From: Companilactobacillus nantensis DSM 16982
GTDB lineage: Bacteria > Bacillota > Bacilli > Lactobacillales > Lactobacillaceae
Length of the DNA: 64,000 nt
Assembly: GCF_001435815.1 (NCBI RefSeq)
Contig: NZ_AZFV01000011.1
Coordinates: 20,982-84,981, forward strand
Reading direction: 5' to 3'
The notes below the pieces were generated by a model. The model searched no databases and was not told the origin of the DNA. It was given only the letters and a program-made list of their open reading frames with translations. Within the stretch, counting starts at the first letter, position 1, and each line of letters begins with the position of its first letter. This document shows positions 17,772-26,959 of the stretch, piece after piece. A program made the position numbers and the translations under genes.

Positions 17772-18206
17772 ATGAAAGAAATTAAACACAGTCGTGGTAT
17801 CAATAACGATATTTATCAAGATAGTCTCAAAATTAGAAAGGCTGTCTTTGTTAAAGAACAACAAGTTCCACAAAATTTAGAAATCGATGCCGATGAAGAT
17901 TTATGTACTTACTTTAATATTTACCTTGATGGACAAGTTGTTGCTACTGCTCGGTTCTCTCCTACAGCTGATAATGGTGTTCATATTCAACGTGTAGCTG
18001 TTTTAAGTGACTTTCGACAACAACATCTAGGTTCGGAGTTAATTAAGACTATCGTTCAATACGCTCGTGATCATGACTATGCCTACGCTATTTTAGGTGC
18101 TCAGGATCACGCTCAAGCTTTCTACAAAAATCTTGGTTTTAAAGTGATTGGTGAACAATATACCGAAGTCGGAATTCTCCATCATGACATGAAACTTAAC
18201 TTGTAG
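17772..18206 (+). CDS. GNAT-family N-acetyltransferase
   Basis: Predicted to move an acetyl group from acetyl-CoA to an unknown small molecule or protein. 144 residues with the acetyl-CoA binding pattern IQRVAVLSDFRQQHLGSELIK (Q-x-x-G-x-G/S type loop) and the C-terminal AFYKNLGFKVIGEQY. The N-terminal IRKAVFVKEQQVP resembles the ElaA/YjcF subgroup. Start taken at 17772, with TGGAG seven bases upstream; the frame is open eight codons earlier. Divergent from nox copy 1. Confidence 0.9.
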   Translation: MKEIKHSRGINNDIYQDSLKIRKAVFVKEQQVPQNLEIDADEDLCTYFNIYLDGQVVATARFSPTADNGVHIQRVAVLSDFRQQHLGSELIKTIVQYARDHDYAYAILGAQDHAQAFYKNLGFKVIGEQYTEVGILHHDMKLNL

Positions 18207-18275
18207 TAGTATTACCCATAGTATTATTCAGTCATTTTTGGGATATTTTAAGGAACGTTATAAAGGAGCTTATTT

Positions 18276-18959
18276 ATGTATAGATTTTTTATTCAGCCCC
18301 AATTAGATAAGGTCAACAATTCCTTAATCGGCTATGAATTGTTGATGAAAAAAAAGACTCCTGAAGGTTGGCGTCCGCCCGCTAACTTTTCAGATGTGCC
18401 TTCACATACAATGGCTTCACTTCTGATTGCTACAACTAAATTGTTATCTTTAAAAATCGGTTCTGTCTCTGTTAATATCAATCGTAATCAACTAATGGAT
18501 AAAGAAGTCCGCGATGCTATCATTGAAGCACAGAGCATTTTGCGCCCATTACACTTGGTCGTTGAATTAACTGAAGACACTCCTGACAAAGATTGGCCTA
18601 ATTCAGAATTGATTCCATTGATTAAAGATTTTATTAACTACGGTATGGATTTCAGTCTCGATGACTGTGGTACCGGCGTTAATCAACTTGATCAAATCCA
18701 AGACCTAGTACCTTTAGCCTCAGAAATTAAGTTTGCTATCCAAAACTTTGGCGAAAAGTTACGTGATCCAAATATCGAGGATAAGGTTATTTTTTGGCGT
18801 GACTTTTGTCGCGAACACAATCTACGTTTTATTTTGGAAGGTATTGAAGATGACCACGACGATGTTCTTGCTGACTCATTGGGTATCGACCTTAGACAAG
18901 GTTATTATTATGGCAAACCTCGCCTTTTGAAATTAAAACCAGATGATAATAAGTTCTAA
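18276..18959 (+). CDS. Stand-alone EAL-domain c-di-GMP phosphodiesterase
   Basis: Predicted to linearise cyclic di-GMP. 227 residues consisting only of the EAL domain. Catalytic positions appear intact: E in YELLMK (EAL), N in VNINRNQL, E in LVVELTED, DD in LDDCGTG (DDFGTG), K in SEIKFA, E in LEGIED and Q in RQGYYYGKP. AAGGAGC lies just before ATG. No sensor or membrane part. The nearby GGDEF gene at 21110 is broken, so the only visible enzyme of this pathway here would remove the signal. Confidence 0.9.
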   Translation: MYRFFIQPQLDKVNNSLIGYELLMKKKTPEGWRPPANFSDVPSHTMASLLIATTKLLSLKIGSVSVNINRNQLMDKEVRDAIIEAQSILRPLHLVVELTEDTPDKDWPNSELIPLIKDFINYGMDFSLDDCGTGVNQLDQIQDLVPLASEIKFAIQNFGEKLRDPNIEDKVIFWRDFCREHNLRFILEGIEDDHDDVLADSLGIDLRQGYYYGKPRLLKLKPDDNKF

Positions 18960-18986
18960 TTAATATTTTCGTAATTATAAGGCACG

Positions 18987-19148
18987 AGAGTGGGACAAAA
19001 CATGGTCAGCTTTCGAGCATTAAGGCAAATAACCCAAGTAATCCGATTTTGGATTGCTTGGGTTATTTGTTTTAAGCGGAAAAAGCTATGTTTTGTTCCA
19101 CGTTTATGCTGCATATTTAAAAACAATAATAGCTTTGTCCCAGATTCG
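18987..19148 (+). repeat. GTGGGACAAAAC palindromic repeat, copy S1
   Basis: Starts GTGGGACAAAACATGG and closes with AGCTATGTTTTGTTCCAC. A central hairpin AATAACCCAAGTAATCC/GGATTGCTTGGGTTATT has an A/C-rich loop. It is followed by a second short GACAAAGC-like arm (AGCTTTGTCCCA). Located between the convergent EAL and nox genes. Open frames through it are fortuitous. Confidence 0.85.
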
Positions 19149-19172
19149 TTTTTTTGTATCTTATTGTATCAA

Positions 19173-20537
19173 TTAGCTATTCTTAATTTTCTTCTCACTA
19201 CGTTCCTTAGCCACAGCTTGTTGCGCAACTAAGTTTAAATAATTAAATGGATTATCGTAATTTGGTTGGAACAACATATCCATAAAGGCTAAATCATCAA
19301 TCGTATTTTTATTTTGAATACATACTGAAATTGTATTGGCTGATTGAGCTACTTCATGTTTACTGAAGAACTGTGCACCTAAGATAAGGTGATTATCCTT
19401 ATTGTAAATTAACTTAATCGTCAACATCTCAGTGGTAGGCATATAATCAGGGCGGTAATAGTCGTGATAAGTAACAGAATCTGCATTAATACCATCTTTC
19501 AAAGCATGACGTAACGTTAGACCTGTTGAAGCGAGCGTATTGCCAAATGGCTCCATCCCTGAAGTTGCTTGTGTTCCCATATACTTTTGAATATTGCCAA
19601 AGATATTGATTCCAGCTAATGCACCTTGACGAATCGCATTCGTTGCTAAAGGCATATAAGCTGGTTTATTAGTTGGATTGAAGTTAACAGTACATGCATC
19701 CCCTGCAGCGTAAATATCAGGATTAGATGTTTGTGTGTATTCATTAATAATGATTGCACTGTGACGATCCATATCAACCTGACCACGTAAGAGTTCTGTA
19801 TTGGCAACAAAACCTGTACATACGATAACTAAATCAGCGTGATGGTCGCCTTGGTTAGTTTCAATCAAAACATTGTCATCATCATCACGATCAAAGCCAG
19901 TTACTCGTTCATTCAAGAACACATCAACACCATGCTCTTTTAACAAGTCAGTAACATTCTCTGAAGTATCTTTATCAATATAGTTATTCAAAACTTGGTC
20001 ACGTGATTGAATCAACGTTACTTTATGGTCAGTATTAGCATAACTTTCAGCTAATTCGACACCAATGTATCCACCACCAACGATTGTGATATGCTTGTGT
20101 TCCTTAGCTGTTTCATAAATGGCTTGTGCTTGGGCATAACTCTTGCACATTAAAATACGTGTATCTGAAATCCCCATAATTGGTGGAACAGCCACCGTTG
20201 AACCAGTAGTCATGATTAGTTTGTCATATGAATCATTAACTATTTCATGTGTCTTCATGTTTTCACACATAACTGTCTTTTTGTTCGAGTCAATTTTTAA
20301 AACATCGTACTTCATGTGAACTTTAGCACCCAGTTTTTCCAAATCTTTAGGACTAGCGTAAAACATATCTTCAAGATGCTTTACTTTTCTTCCCAAATAA
20401 AGCGCAATCCCACATGATAGGAATGAGATATTGTCATCACGTTCATATACCGTAATTTCCGTATCTGGATGATCTTGCAAAATCTGTTCCACTGCTGCCG
20501 TACCAGCATGTGTGCAACCTACAACAATAACCTTCAT
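19173..20537 (-). CDS. nox: Water-forming NADH oxidase (copy 2)
   Basis: Paralogue of the gene at 16215, with the same FAD motif VVGCTHAGTAAVEQ, Cys42 in FLSCGIALYLG and NADH-binding TIVGGGYIGVELAESYA. 454 residues, extended by a basic tail (KERSEKKIKNS). Start taken at the ATG at 20537 (ATGGGGTG upstream); an in-frame ATG seven codons earlier would add an unusual N-terminus. The two copies differ at many positions, so this is an old duplication or separate acquisition rather than a recent repeat. Confidence 0.92.
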   Translation of the reverse strand: MKVIVVGCTHAGTAAVEQILQDHPDTEITVYERDDNISFLSCGIALYLGRKVKHLEDMFYASPKDLEKLGAKVHMKYDVLKIDSNKKTVMCENMKTHEIVNDSYDKLIMTTGSTVAVPPIMGISDTRILMCKSYAQAQAIYETAKEHKHITIVGGGYIGVELAESYANTDHKVTLIQSRDQVLNNYIDKDTSENVTDLLKEHGVDVFLNERVTGFDRDDDDNVLIETNQGDHHADLVIVCTGFVANTELLRGQVDMDRHSAIIINEYTQTSNPDIYAAGDACTVNFNPTNKPAYMPLATNAIRQGALAGINIFGNIQKYMGTQATSGMEPFGNTLASTGLTLRHALKDGINADSVTYHDYYRPDYMPTTEMLTIKLIYNKDNHLILGAQFFSKHEVAQSANTISVCIQNKNTIDDLAFMDMLFQPNYDNPFNYLNLVAQQAVAKERSEKKIKNS

Positions 20538-20879
20538 AAAAAACACCCCATATTTCATAATTTGCTTAAACTATAATCTGATTTTTTAGCAATAAAATAA
20601 AAAAAACAGCACTATTAGTATCAATTATAACCCTATATTTTTATAAATGAATAGGCGTATAGTATTTAAGTGGTTAAATAATAAAAAATATTTTTTATTA
20701 TTTCGTTCATAATTATCCTAATGTCATTTTAAAAAACGTTAGATATCAGTTATAATTAAAATTAGTTGTTGTCAAAATTCATCTAAAAACACTTACTTAA
20801 CGCGTAGAGTTTGTTGGCCGTCTTCAAAATCTCGAAATAGCCTATAAATCTTGTTACTCTAACAAAAGCAACGAATAAA

Positions 20880-21055
20880 CTAGACGGAAGGAACAAGAAT
20901 TTAGGTCGCTGTTAAGGTGGCGTTAGTGCTTTAAGCTTACACCACGGGACGAGTTTTGAAACTCGTGTACTTTGCGAGGTTCAAAATCGAGAAGCGAGAC
21001 CTTGGCTCGACTCGGTCCCCATAGCGACCTAAAGTTCTTGTTCCTGGAGTCGGCA
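20880..21055 (+). repeat. R-element copy 11 (uninterrupted relative of copy 6)
   Basis: The outer arm GGAACAAGAATTTAGGTCGC and core are almost identical to copy 6, but here GGTCGCTG continues directly into TTAAGGTGGCGTTAG without an intron. It is unpaired: no inverted copy is seen within 300 bp on its left. It lies between the divergent nox copy 2 and the GGDEF gene. Confidence 0.88.
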
Positions 21056-21109
21056 TATATAATTAACAAAAAGTGTTATAAAAAAATAAAAAATAATTGA
21101 GGGTTTAAT

Positions 21110-22315
21110 TTGCCAAACAATAGTTTAGAAAAAATTACCGAAAATTATCTAAATACCAATTCAGCAATCATTACTCTAGTAACAATCGGTTTGATTACAA
21201 TCATCACGGTTATTGCTTATTCATTGGAGAGACGAATCAGTAACTCTTCACCACTGCTTAACAGAGTTTTTGTCCATGTTCTGGAGGGCTTAGTCATAGC
21301 TTTAAGTATGATTATGCTCGAAAAGATTTTCTACATTCTCAACAGAGGGACCATTAATAATGGCTGGCTCTATGCCAATGCTCAATTGACGATCCTGCTG
21401 TACTGTATGTACTTAATTCGTAACAAAATCACTTTATTGATCAATTTATTAATGCCACTGCTCTACTATCAAGCAATGATTTTCAAACGAATTGATAATA
21501 AAAATTTACCTTTGTTTCTAATTTCCTATCTAGTATTAATTGCGATTATTTTATACATTTATAATCAAACCGAACGTCTACAAAGTAATGAGTGGAAATA
21601 TCTCGGTATGCAAACACTCTTCGGTCTCGCCTGGTGGGTCTTGTTATGGACTGACCATAGCTTCCCTGCATACGAAATCATAAATATGTTAATTGTTTTC
21701 TTAATTTACATGTCAATTATTCGTTTCTGTGCTCGTAAGTTGCAAGATACGATGCTCAATTACAATGATCTGCAGGTTAAAGTTAACTACGATGAATTAA
21801 CTGGTGTCAGAAACCGTGCTAATTTAGATAAAACAGCACCGGAAATTTATGATACATACTCACATGAAGATGTTCCACTGACGGTTTCCATGTTCGATAT
21901 TGACCATTTCAAGTAATTTAACGATGACTACGGTCATTCGACTGGTGATGAAGTTTTGAAACACGTTGCTCATACGATGGAACGAGAAATGTTTCTAACC
22001 GACACTAAAGGACAATTGTTCCGATTCGGTGGCGAAGAATTTATCATCGTCTTCCGAGGTAAAAAAACAGCTGACTGCATTCCAATCATTACTGATTTGC
22101 GCAACACATTAGTCAACACACCGCTATTTTTAAATGGTGAACGTCTCGATATTACAATTTCCTTTGGTGTTTCCCAATTGAAAAAGAAAGATTTAGACTT
22201 TGACGACTTATTTAACCGTGTCGACCAATATTTATATCAATCAAAGAATGATGGACGCAATCGTTTAACTGTTGAAGGTATTACTTATGATTTCGATGAT
22301 TTAGAGAATAAATAA
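21110..22315 (+). pseudogene. Diguanylate cyclase with in-frame stop codon
   Basis: Would synthesise c-di-GMP. A membrane part of about six helices (residues 15-215) is followed by a GGDEF domain. After FDIDHFK at codon 268 comes TAA (21914-21916), then the same frame continues as FNDDYGHSTGDEVLK and RFGGEEFIIVF. The family reads DIDHFKKxND, so a single AAA to TAA change explains it. Start is TTG at 21110 after TTGAGGG. The first part alone lacks the active site. Either an inactive gene or, less likely, one rescued by read-through or by an error in the sequence. Confidence 0.88.
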
Positions 22316-22321
22316 AAATCA

Positions 22322-22405
22322 AAATAAATAGGCCAAACAATCCAGAATTGGGTTGCTTGGCCTATTATTTTTAACAAAATGTAGTTTTTGTTCCACGTTT
22401 GAAGA
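22322..22405 (+). repeat. GTGGGACAAAAC repeat, degenerate copy S2
   Basis: Keeps the central hairpin AATAGGCCAAACAATCC/GGTTGCTTGGCCTATT and the right arm TTTTTGTTCCACGTTTG, but lacks the left arm. It lies between the convergent ends of the GGDEF gene and the YczE-like gene. The rest of the gap to 22592 shows nothing recognisable. Confidence 0.6.
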
Positions 22406-22591
22406 CAAAAAAATAGTGAGAAATTAATCTCACCGTCGGGAAGGAATCAGTTGTTTTTGAATCTGGTAGTCCCTATTAGTCATAGTAAACCATACCGACT
22501 TCTATCGCAAGCGAATAAATAAATTATTTTAACTCTTTCTCTTATAAATTTATTCATATTTACCTTTTTTTAATCAGTTTGTTACTAAAAC

Positions 22592-23245
22592 TTAAAATGA
22601 GTAGTGATGTTTTAACGAAGGTAACACAATTGTATCAGACATCCCGATGATAATACCTTGGAAAAACATTGCCAAAATCGTTCCAATTCCAACTGACAAA
22701 ATGTGGCCTGTTGTAAAATAACAAATAATCATAATGATAACTGGTGGCGTGTAACTGAATAATTGTCCCCAGCCAGCTGAACCGTGCAAATATTTGAAAC
22801 GTAAAAGATAAGCTAATTCGTCATTAGGGTGTTGTATCAAATTACAACGTTGATAAATTGAGGTCCCCACTGAAACCCCAATCAATCCTAAAACGTCCAC
22901 AATCACTCTTAAAATAACTGGCAAAGCATTTAATTGAAACGGATCTAATATATAGGAAAAGAAACCAACTAAATAACTAAATGGCAGTGAGAATAATAAA
23001 TTGGATAAAAAGATATGTCCATCAAATTTCCCTAGTAAGAATTGGTTCACAATCGTCACAATGACAGCATAGACGAATAACGTCGTTCCATAGGACGAAT
23101 GTATTGAATTCGAGATATTAACGGCAGAGGCCGTCCAAACAGCACTCCCCATATTACTGTTGATCATCAATGCATTCGCAAACGCATCAAGAACAATTGC
23201 AAAAATCAAATAACCTAACCGTGTCTTAAAATTCCCCTGCTTCAC
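22592..23245 (-). CDS. YczE/YitT-like integral membrane protein
   Basis: 217 residues with about five or six membrane helices. The N-terminal GYLIFAIVLDAFANALMINSNMG and the following SAVWTASAVNIS fit the YczE family of uncharacterised membrane proteins. The start is GTG at 23245, seven bases after GAGGAAAAGGAA. It stands alone; function is unknown. The low content of charged residues within helices argues against a channel pore, but nothing firm can be said. Confidence 0.8.
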   Translation of the reverse strand: MKQGNFKTRLGYLIFAIVLDAFANALMINSNMGSAVWTASAVNISNSIHSSYGTTLFVYAVIVTIVNQFLLGKFDGHIFLSNLLFSLPFSYLVGFFSYILDPFQLNALPVILRVIVDVLGLIGVSVGTSIYQRCNLIQHPNDELAYLLRFKYLHGSAGWGQLFSYTPPVIIMIICYFTTGHILSVGIGTILAMFFQGIIIGMSDTIVLPSLKHHYSF

Positions 23246-23360
23246 AATAAAATTCCTTTTCCTCTTAATTAGAAAACTATATTTGCATTATGACATACTT
23301 TGTTGATTTATCCCAAGTGGTCGTCTTCAGAGTAAGCAATCACTCGAGATGACAAATAAA

Positions 23361-23525
23361 AGAGTTTGTGACAAAACTATTATTATCCCCAAACATGCAG
23401 CATAAACGTGGAACAAAACATAGCTTTTTCCGCTTAAACCAAATAAGAGCAGCAATCCAAAATCGGATTACCGCTCTTATTTGCCTTAATGCTCGAAAGC
23501 TGAACATGTTTTGTCCCACTCTCTT
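23361..23525 (-). repeat. GTGGGACAAAAC palindromic repeat, copy S3
   Basis: Inverted relative to S1 and S4. Reads on the minus strand GTGGGACAAAACATGTTCAGC...GCTATGTTTTGTTCCACG, with central hairpin AGAGCGGTAATCC/GGATTGCTGCTCT showing paired changes compared with S1 and S4. It lies downstream of the multicopper oxidase. Confidence 0.85.
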
Positions 23526-23537
23526 AAGATTCAAATT

Positions 23538-24998
23538 CTATTTCGTAGGATGATTCATTTCATCCATGCTGATCAAATGATATTCATGTTTAACATTTGG
23601 ATCATAAGCTTCAATTTGAGCCATCATACCAGTATCTTCATGTTCAAGAATATGACAGTGATACATGTAAACACCAAATTTAGTGAATTTAACAGCAATT
23701 CTAACTGTCTCACCTGCATTGACACCAACTGTATCTTTCCAACCATGTTCATTTGGATATGGAGCTTTGCCGTTACGACTCAAAACTAGGAATTGGCAAC
23801 CATGCATATGGAATGGGTGAATCATTCCGGCATCCATATCATTAGTATTTACAACATCCCAAAGGACTGTATCGCCAATCTTTTGTTTTCTGTCAATTCG
23901 TTGCATATCAAACAATTTGCCATCAAGACGAACTTTGTCATCCATTCCTGACATAACAGTTCTTGTAACAGGTAAACCTGGTGTAACTTCTGGAGCAGCG
24001 ATTGTTGTTAGGTGTTCAGGAAGTTCTACATCTTCATGTTGATATTCACCAATCTTGAATTTCATAATTGGCATATCATCAGTCATTAATGTTACGACGT
24101 CGCCTGGTTTTTTATCACCAAAATCAACGATAACTTCTGCACGTTCAGCACAAGTTAACATCAACTTAGTAAATTTAACTGGTTCAGGCAAGGTACCACC
24201 ATCAGAAGCAATTTGTGTAAATTCATGTTCATCATCAAAGTGAAGTCTCCACTCACGACGATCAGAACCATTCAAAATTCTTAACCGAACTCTTTGAGTT
24301 GTAACATTGAAGACACCATTAATCGTACCATTAACTAATGCGTACTTACCTAAAGTACCGTCCATATCATAATCAGCTTTATAGTCGAGTTGATTATCAT
24401 GATAACTTCTATCTTGTAAAATAACGGGAATATCATCAACACCGTAGTTTCTTGGGAATGGTAATTTAGCCTCTTCATCATCTGTTACGACAACAGCAGC
24501 AGCTAAGCCATTCCAAACTTGACGGGCTGTATTTGGACATGGGTGTGGGTGAATCCAGTCTGTTTGAGCTGGTTGATCCAAAGTGAAGTCAATATCACGA
24601 CTGCCACCAGGATAAACGGGAGCATGAGGACCACCATCAACAATTGGTCCGGTAACATTTAGACCATGCCAGTGGAACGTTGTAACTTCTGGCAATTTGT
24701 TAACTAAGTGAACATGGTAGTGGACACCTTGTTTTAATACGATTGTTGTTCCAAGGATTGAAGCATTGTAGCCCCACGTCTTTGTCTTAGCACCAGGCAA
24801 AATTTGTGTTTCGCCCTCTTGTGCTGTAATTGTGTAATAAACATCATTGCCGTCAACCTTGTCTGGTTGCAAAGCTGCGGGAATATTCAAAGGTTGGTCT
24901 GGAACATCAGCCTTTTCTAGTGGAACATATCCACCATCATGTAAGTCAAATACTGGTTCATCAAAAAAGTAATCTGTGTAAACTTGTGATTCTGACAT
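23538..24998 (-). CDS. Multicopper oxidase
   Basis: Oxidises metal ions or phenolic substrates with reduction of oxygen to water. 486 residues in three cupredoxin domains. All four copper motifs are visible: HWHGLN (residue about 112), IHPHPCPN (about 149), HPFHMHGCQF (about 398) and the C-terminal HCHILEHEDTGMM carrying the Cys-His bridge. No signal peptide, so cytoplasmic, like the laccase-like SufI/CotA-type enzymes described from lactobacilli. It is translated 14 bases after a 56-codon membrane protein gene and is probably in one operon with it. Confidence 0.94.
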   Translation of the reverse strand: MSESQVYTDYFFDEPVFDLHDGGYVPLEKADVPDQPLNIPAALQPDKVDGNDVYYTITAQEGETQILPGAKTKTWGYNASILGTTIVLKQGVHYHVHLVNKLPEVTTFHWHGLNVTGPIVDGGPHAPVYPGGSRDIDFTLDQPAQTDWIHPHPCPNTARQVWNGLAAAVVVTDDEEAKLPFPRNYGVDDIPVILQDRSYHDNQLDYKADYDMDGTLGKYALVNGTINGVFNVTTQRVRLRILNGSDRREWRLHFDDEHEFTQIASDGGTLPEPVKFTKLMLTCAERAEVIVDFGDKKPGDVVTLMTDDMPIMKFKIGEYQHEDVELPEHLTTIAAPEVTPGLPVTRTVMSGMDDKVRLDGKLFDMQRIDRKQKIGDTVLWDVVNTNDMDAGMIHPFHMHGCQFLVLSRNGKAPYPNEHGWKDTVGVNAGETVRIAVKFTKFGVYMYHCHILEHEDTGMMAQIEAYDPNVKHEYHLISMDEMNHPTK

Positions 24999-25012
24999 TT
25001 ATAATCGCCACC

Positions 25013-25183
25013 CTATTTAGTTTTTGATTGAAACGTACAAATACAATTTACTAAAGCCTCAACAAACATGCCAATACCCATCATATACATCGCTATCATG
25101 TTTTTATCAGCGAAGACAAAGTACAATAAAATCGCATAAAAAATCAGCATGAAAACTGAGAACACCTTAGAACCACCTGCCAT
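25013..25183 (-). CDS. Small membrane protein upstream of multicopper oxidase
   Basis: 56 residues: MAGGSKVFSV, then two hydrophobic helices (FMLIFYAILLYFVF and MIAMYMMGIGMFVEALVNCI) and a tail ICTFQSKTK. ATG at 25183 follows GGTGGTGATAAC. The second helix is rich in methionine (five Met), with two Cys near its end. In a copper context these could bind metal, but that is inference. It ends 14 bases before the oxidase gene with no terminator between. Confidence 0.65.
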   Translation of the reverse strand: MAGGSKVFSVFMLIFYAILLYFVFADKNMIAMYMMGIGMFVEALVNCICTFQSKTK

Positions 25184-25269
25184 GTTATCACCACCAAATT
25201 TTTGATACTACTCTATTCTAATACAGTTGCCACTACTTTAAAAATTAAGTTTGGCATACCTAAGATACA

Positions 25270-25899
25270 TCAATACGTATAAATAATTAGTTGATTATCA
25301 ATATAATTAGCCAAATAAACTTCAGCCACCTCTAAATTACGTTTTTTCAGTTCAGCTTCCAACCATTCATCATCTTTATGGATATTACTTAGTTCGTCAG
25401 CATCAATCTTGCCATCCAAAATAATTGGATATTTGATACTATCCTCATTTTTCATAACTAACGTCAATTGACCGTTACGTTCAAAAACAGCCCGTTTGAC
25501 ATTTCTAACATCCATAACCCCAGCCTGACGCAATTTAAACGACAAATCATTTGCCGAAAGGCCGTTACGTAACGCTAAGTTGACATCGATTTTTCCATTC
25601 TTAATAATCAGCTGTGGAGTCCCCTCAATCACCTTCTTAAAGAAATTATTATGATTCGTCAGAAATTTAGCGACAAACACTACCATTGTCCAAATCAATA
25701 AAACTAATGAAAATTGTAGGATCGTAATGCTAGAATTATAAATCATCCCACCGACGATTCCACCTAAGACATAGTTTTGTAGTTGGTCAATCGCACTGGT
25801 TGGAGCTATATTTCCTCGCCCAAACAAATTAATCTGCAAGACCATGAAAAGAAAACCGATAATAAATTTTAAAGTTAAATCTCCATACGACAGAACCAT
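25270..25899 (-). CDS. DUF421 (YetF-like) membrane protein
   Basis: 209 residues. Three N-terminal membrane helices are followed by a soluble DUF421 domain with the typical TPQLIIKNGKIDVNLALRNGLSANDL and ERNGQLTLVMK segments. Family members occur in spore and vegetative envelopes with unclear function. It lies eight bases after a DUF3290 gene; that pair is common in lactobacilli, and the two proteins probably act together in the membrane. Confidence 0.88.
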   Translation of the reverse strand: MVLSYGDLTLKFIIGFLFMVLQINLFGRGNIAPTSAIDQLQNYVLGGIVGGMIYNSSITILQFSLVLLIWTMVVFVAKFLTNHNNFFKKVIEGTPQLIIKNGKIDVNLALRNGLSANDLSFKLRQAGVMDVRNVKRAVFERNGQLTLVMKNEDSIKYPIILDGKIDADELSNIHKDDEWLEAELKKRNLEVAEVYLANYIDNQLIIYTY

Positions 25900-25907
25900 T
25901 TTGTCAC

Positions 25908-26357
25908 CTACTTTTTAATTAATTGAATTGATTGTGAACTAATGACACTAGCACGCGTCAACGTATAACTCCCCTGATTATTATCAAAACTAACCCGATA
26001 AATATCGTTACCTGACTTAATTAACATTCCTTCAGTCAAGCTAGAACTATTTGAATAAAGGTTTTTGGTCGATAACTTTTTCTCTTTAGCAACCGAGCGC
26101 ATCAATTCCAATGTTTGGTTAGTCTTATTACTGATATCCAACTGTTGTTCATAATTGTTGTAATTGATACCGATAAATAAAATGATTCCAAATGCAAAAA
26201 TTATCAATAAATCACGATATTTATTGTTAGATCGATTTCTAAAATACAACAGACTAGTAATAAAGATGGCCGCTGCTAAAATAACAATTCCAATAATAAA
26301 AAGAAAATTTGGTTCATTATTATGTTCAACTAAATACTGGTAAGAATAGAAATTCAT
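25908..26357 (-). CDS. DUF3290 membrane protein
   Basis: 149 residues with two helices near the N-terminus (FLFIIGIVILAAAIFITSLL and LLIIFAFGIILFIGI) and an extracellular C-terminal part ending in an OB-like strand region (GNDIYRVSFDNNQGSYTLTRA). It forms an operon with the DUF421 gene. ATG follows AGGGGTTATAA. It is divergent from the marR-type gene, sharing a 157-bp control region. Confidence 0.85.
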   Translation of the reverse strand: MNFYSYQYLVEHNNEPNFLFIIGIVILAAAIFITSLLYFRNRSNNKYRDLLIIFAFGIILFIGINYNNYEQQLDISNKTNQTLELMRSVAKEKKLSTKNLYSNSSSLTEGMLIKSGNDIYRVSFDNNQGSYTLTRASVISSQSIQLIKK

Positions 26358-26395
26358 TTATAACCCCTCATCTGCTTTCTAATTTCAGTATAGCA

Positions 26396-26409
26396 AAAAA
26401 GCGCTATCA
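26396..26409. promoter_or_regulatory. Weak cre-like box in divergent region
   Basis: AAAAAGCGCTATCA differs from the cre core TGWAARCGNTWNCA at the first two bases. It lies between the divergent DUF3290 and MarR genes. Suggestive only. Confidence 0.25.
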
Positions 26410-26514
26410 CGTTCACTTTCAACTCAGAAAATTCCCAGTAATCTTTGCTTGCGCACGCAACAGATAAGTCTCATAATACATAAATATTAATAACAATTAT
26501 AAGGGGTGATTATT

Positions 26515-26952
26515 TTGAATAATAATTCCAATCTCTGTACTTGGCTGAATATGAAACATTTTGAAAATGATATTCAAATCAAGTTGGAAAAAGCTTTAAT
26601 TAAATACGATTTATCACCTGTTGAATTCAGTTTTATGCATTACCTCTATGATCAGTACGATTCCAAGGCTAGCTTACTAGAAATCAAAGATTCGTTAGAA
26701 TTAAGTTCAGCCGCTGTATCTAGAATGGCTGTGCGCCTAGAGAATAAAGACTGTAAGCCAATCGTACGTTATCACAGTGATGATAATCAAAAAGCCGTCT
26801 GTCTTAAAATGACGACTTCAGGTATCGAACATTTCAAGGAAACATCAGTCGTAGTTGATAAGATTTTGAATGAATCATTTTCAAGTACGGAATTTTTAGC
26901 TCTTCGCGATGAAATTTTAACAACAAATATTAAATCTGAAGATGTTGAATAG
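26515..26952 (+). CDS. MarR-family transcriptional regulator
   Basis: 145 residues with a winged helix: helices around YDLSPVEFSFMHYLYD, the recognition region LELSSAAVSRMAVRLE and the wing VRYHSDDNQKAVCLKMT. Such proteins are small-molecule-responsive repressors, usually of divergent or own genes; the divergent DUF3290-DUF421 pair is a candidate target. I place the start at TTG 26515, six bases after AAGGGGTG; the GTG at 26506 is part of that site. Confidence 0.85.
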   Translation: MNNNSNLCTWLNMKHFENDIQIKLEKALIKYDLSPVEFSFMHYLYDQYDSKASLLEIKDSLELSSAAVSRMAVRLENKDCKPIVRYHSDDNQKAVCLKMTTSGIEHFKETSVVVDKILNESFSSTEFLALRDEILTTNIKSEDVE

Positions 26953-26959
26953 GAAAAGC

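Noticed and set aside
18990..19232. Frames coding VRFWIAW...KRKKLCFVPRLCC in S repeats (also 23340, 26942)
   Set aside because: The same peptide arises from every repeat copy; the hairpin sequence explains it.
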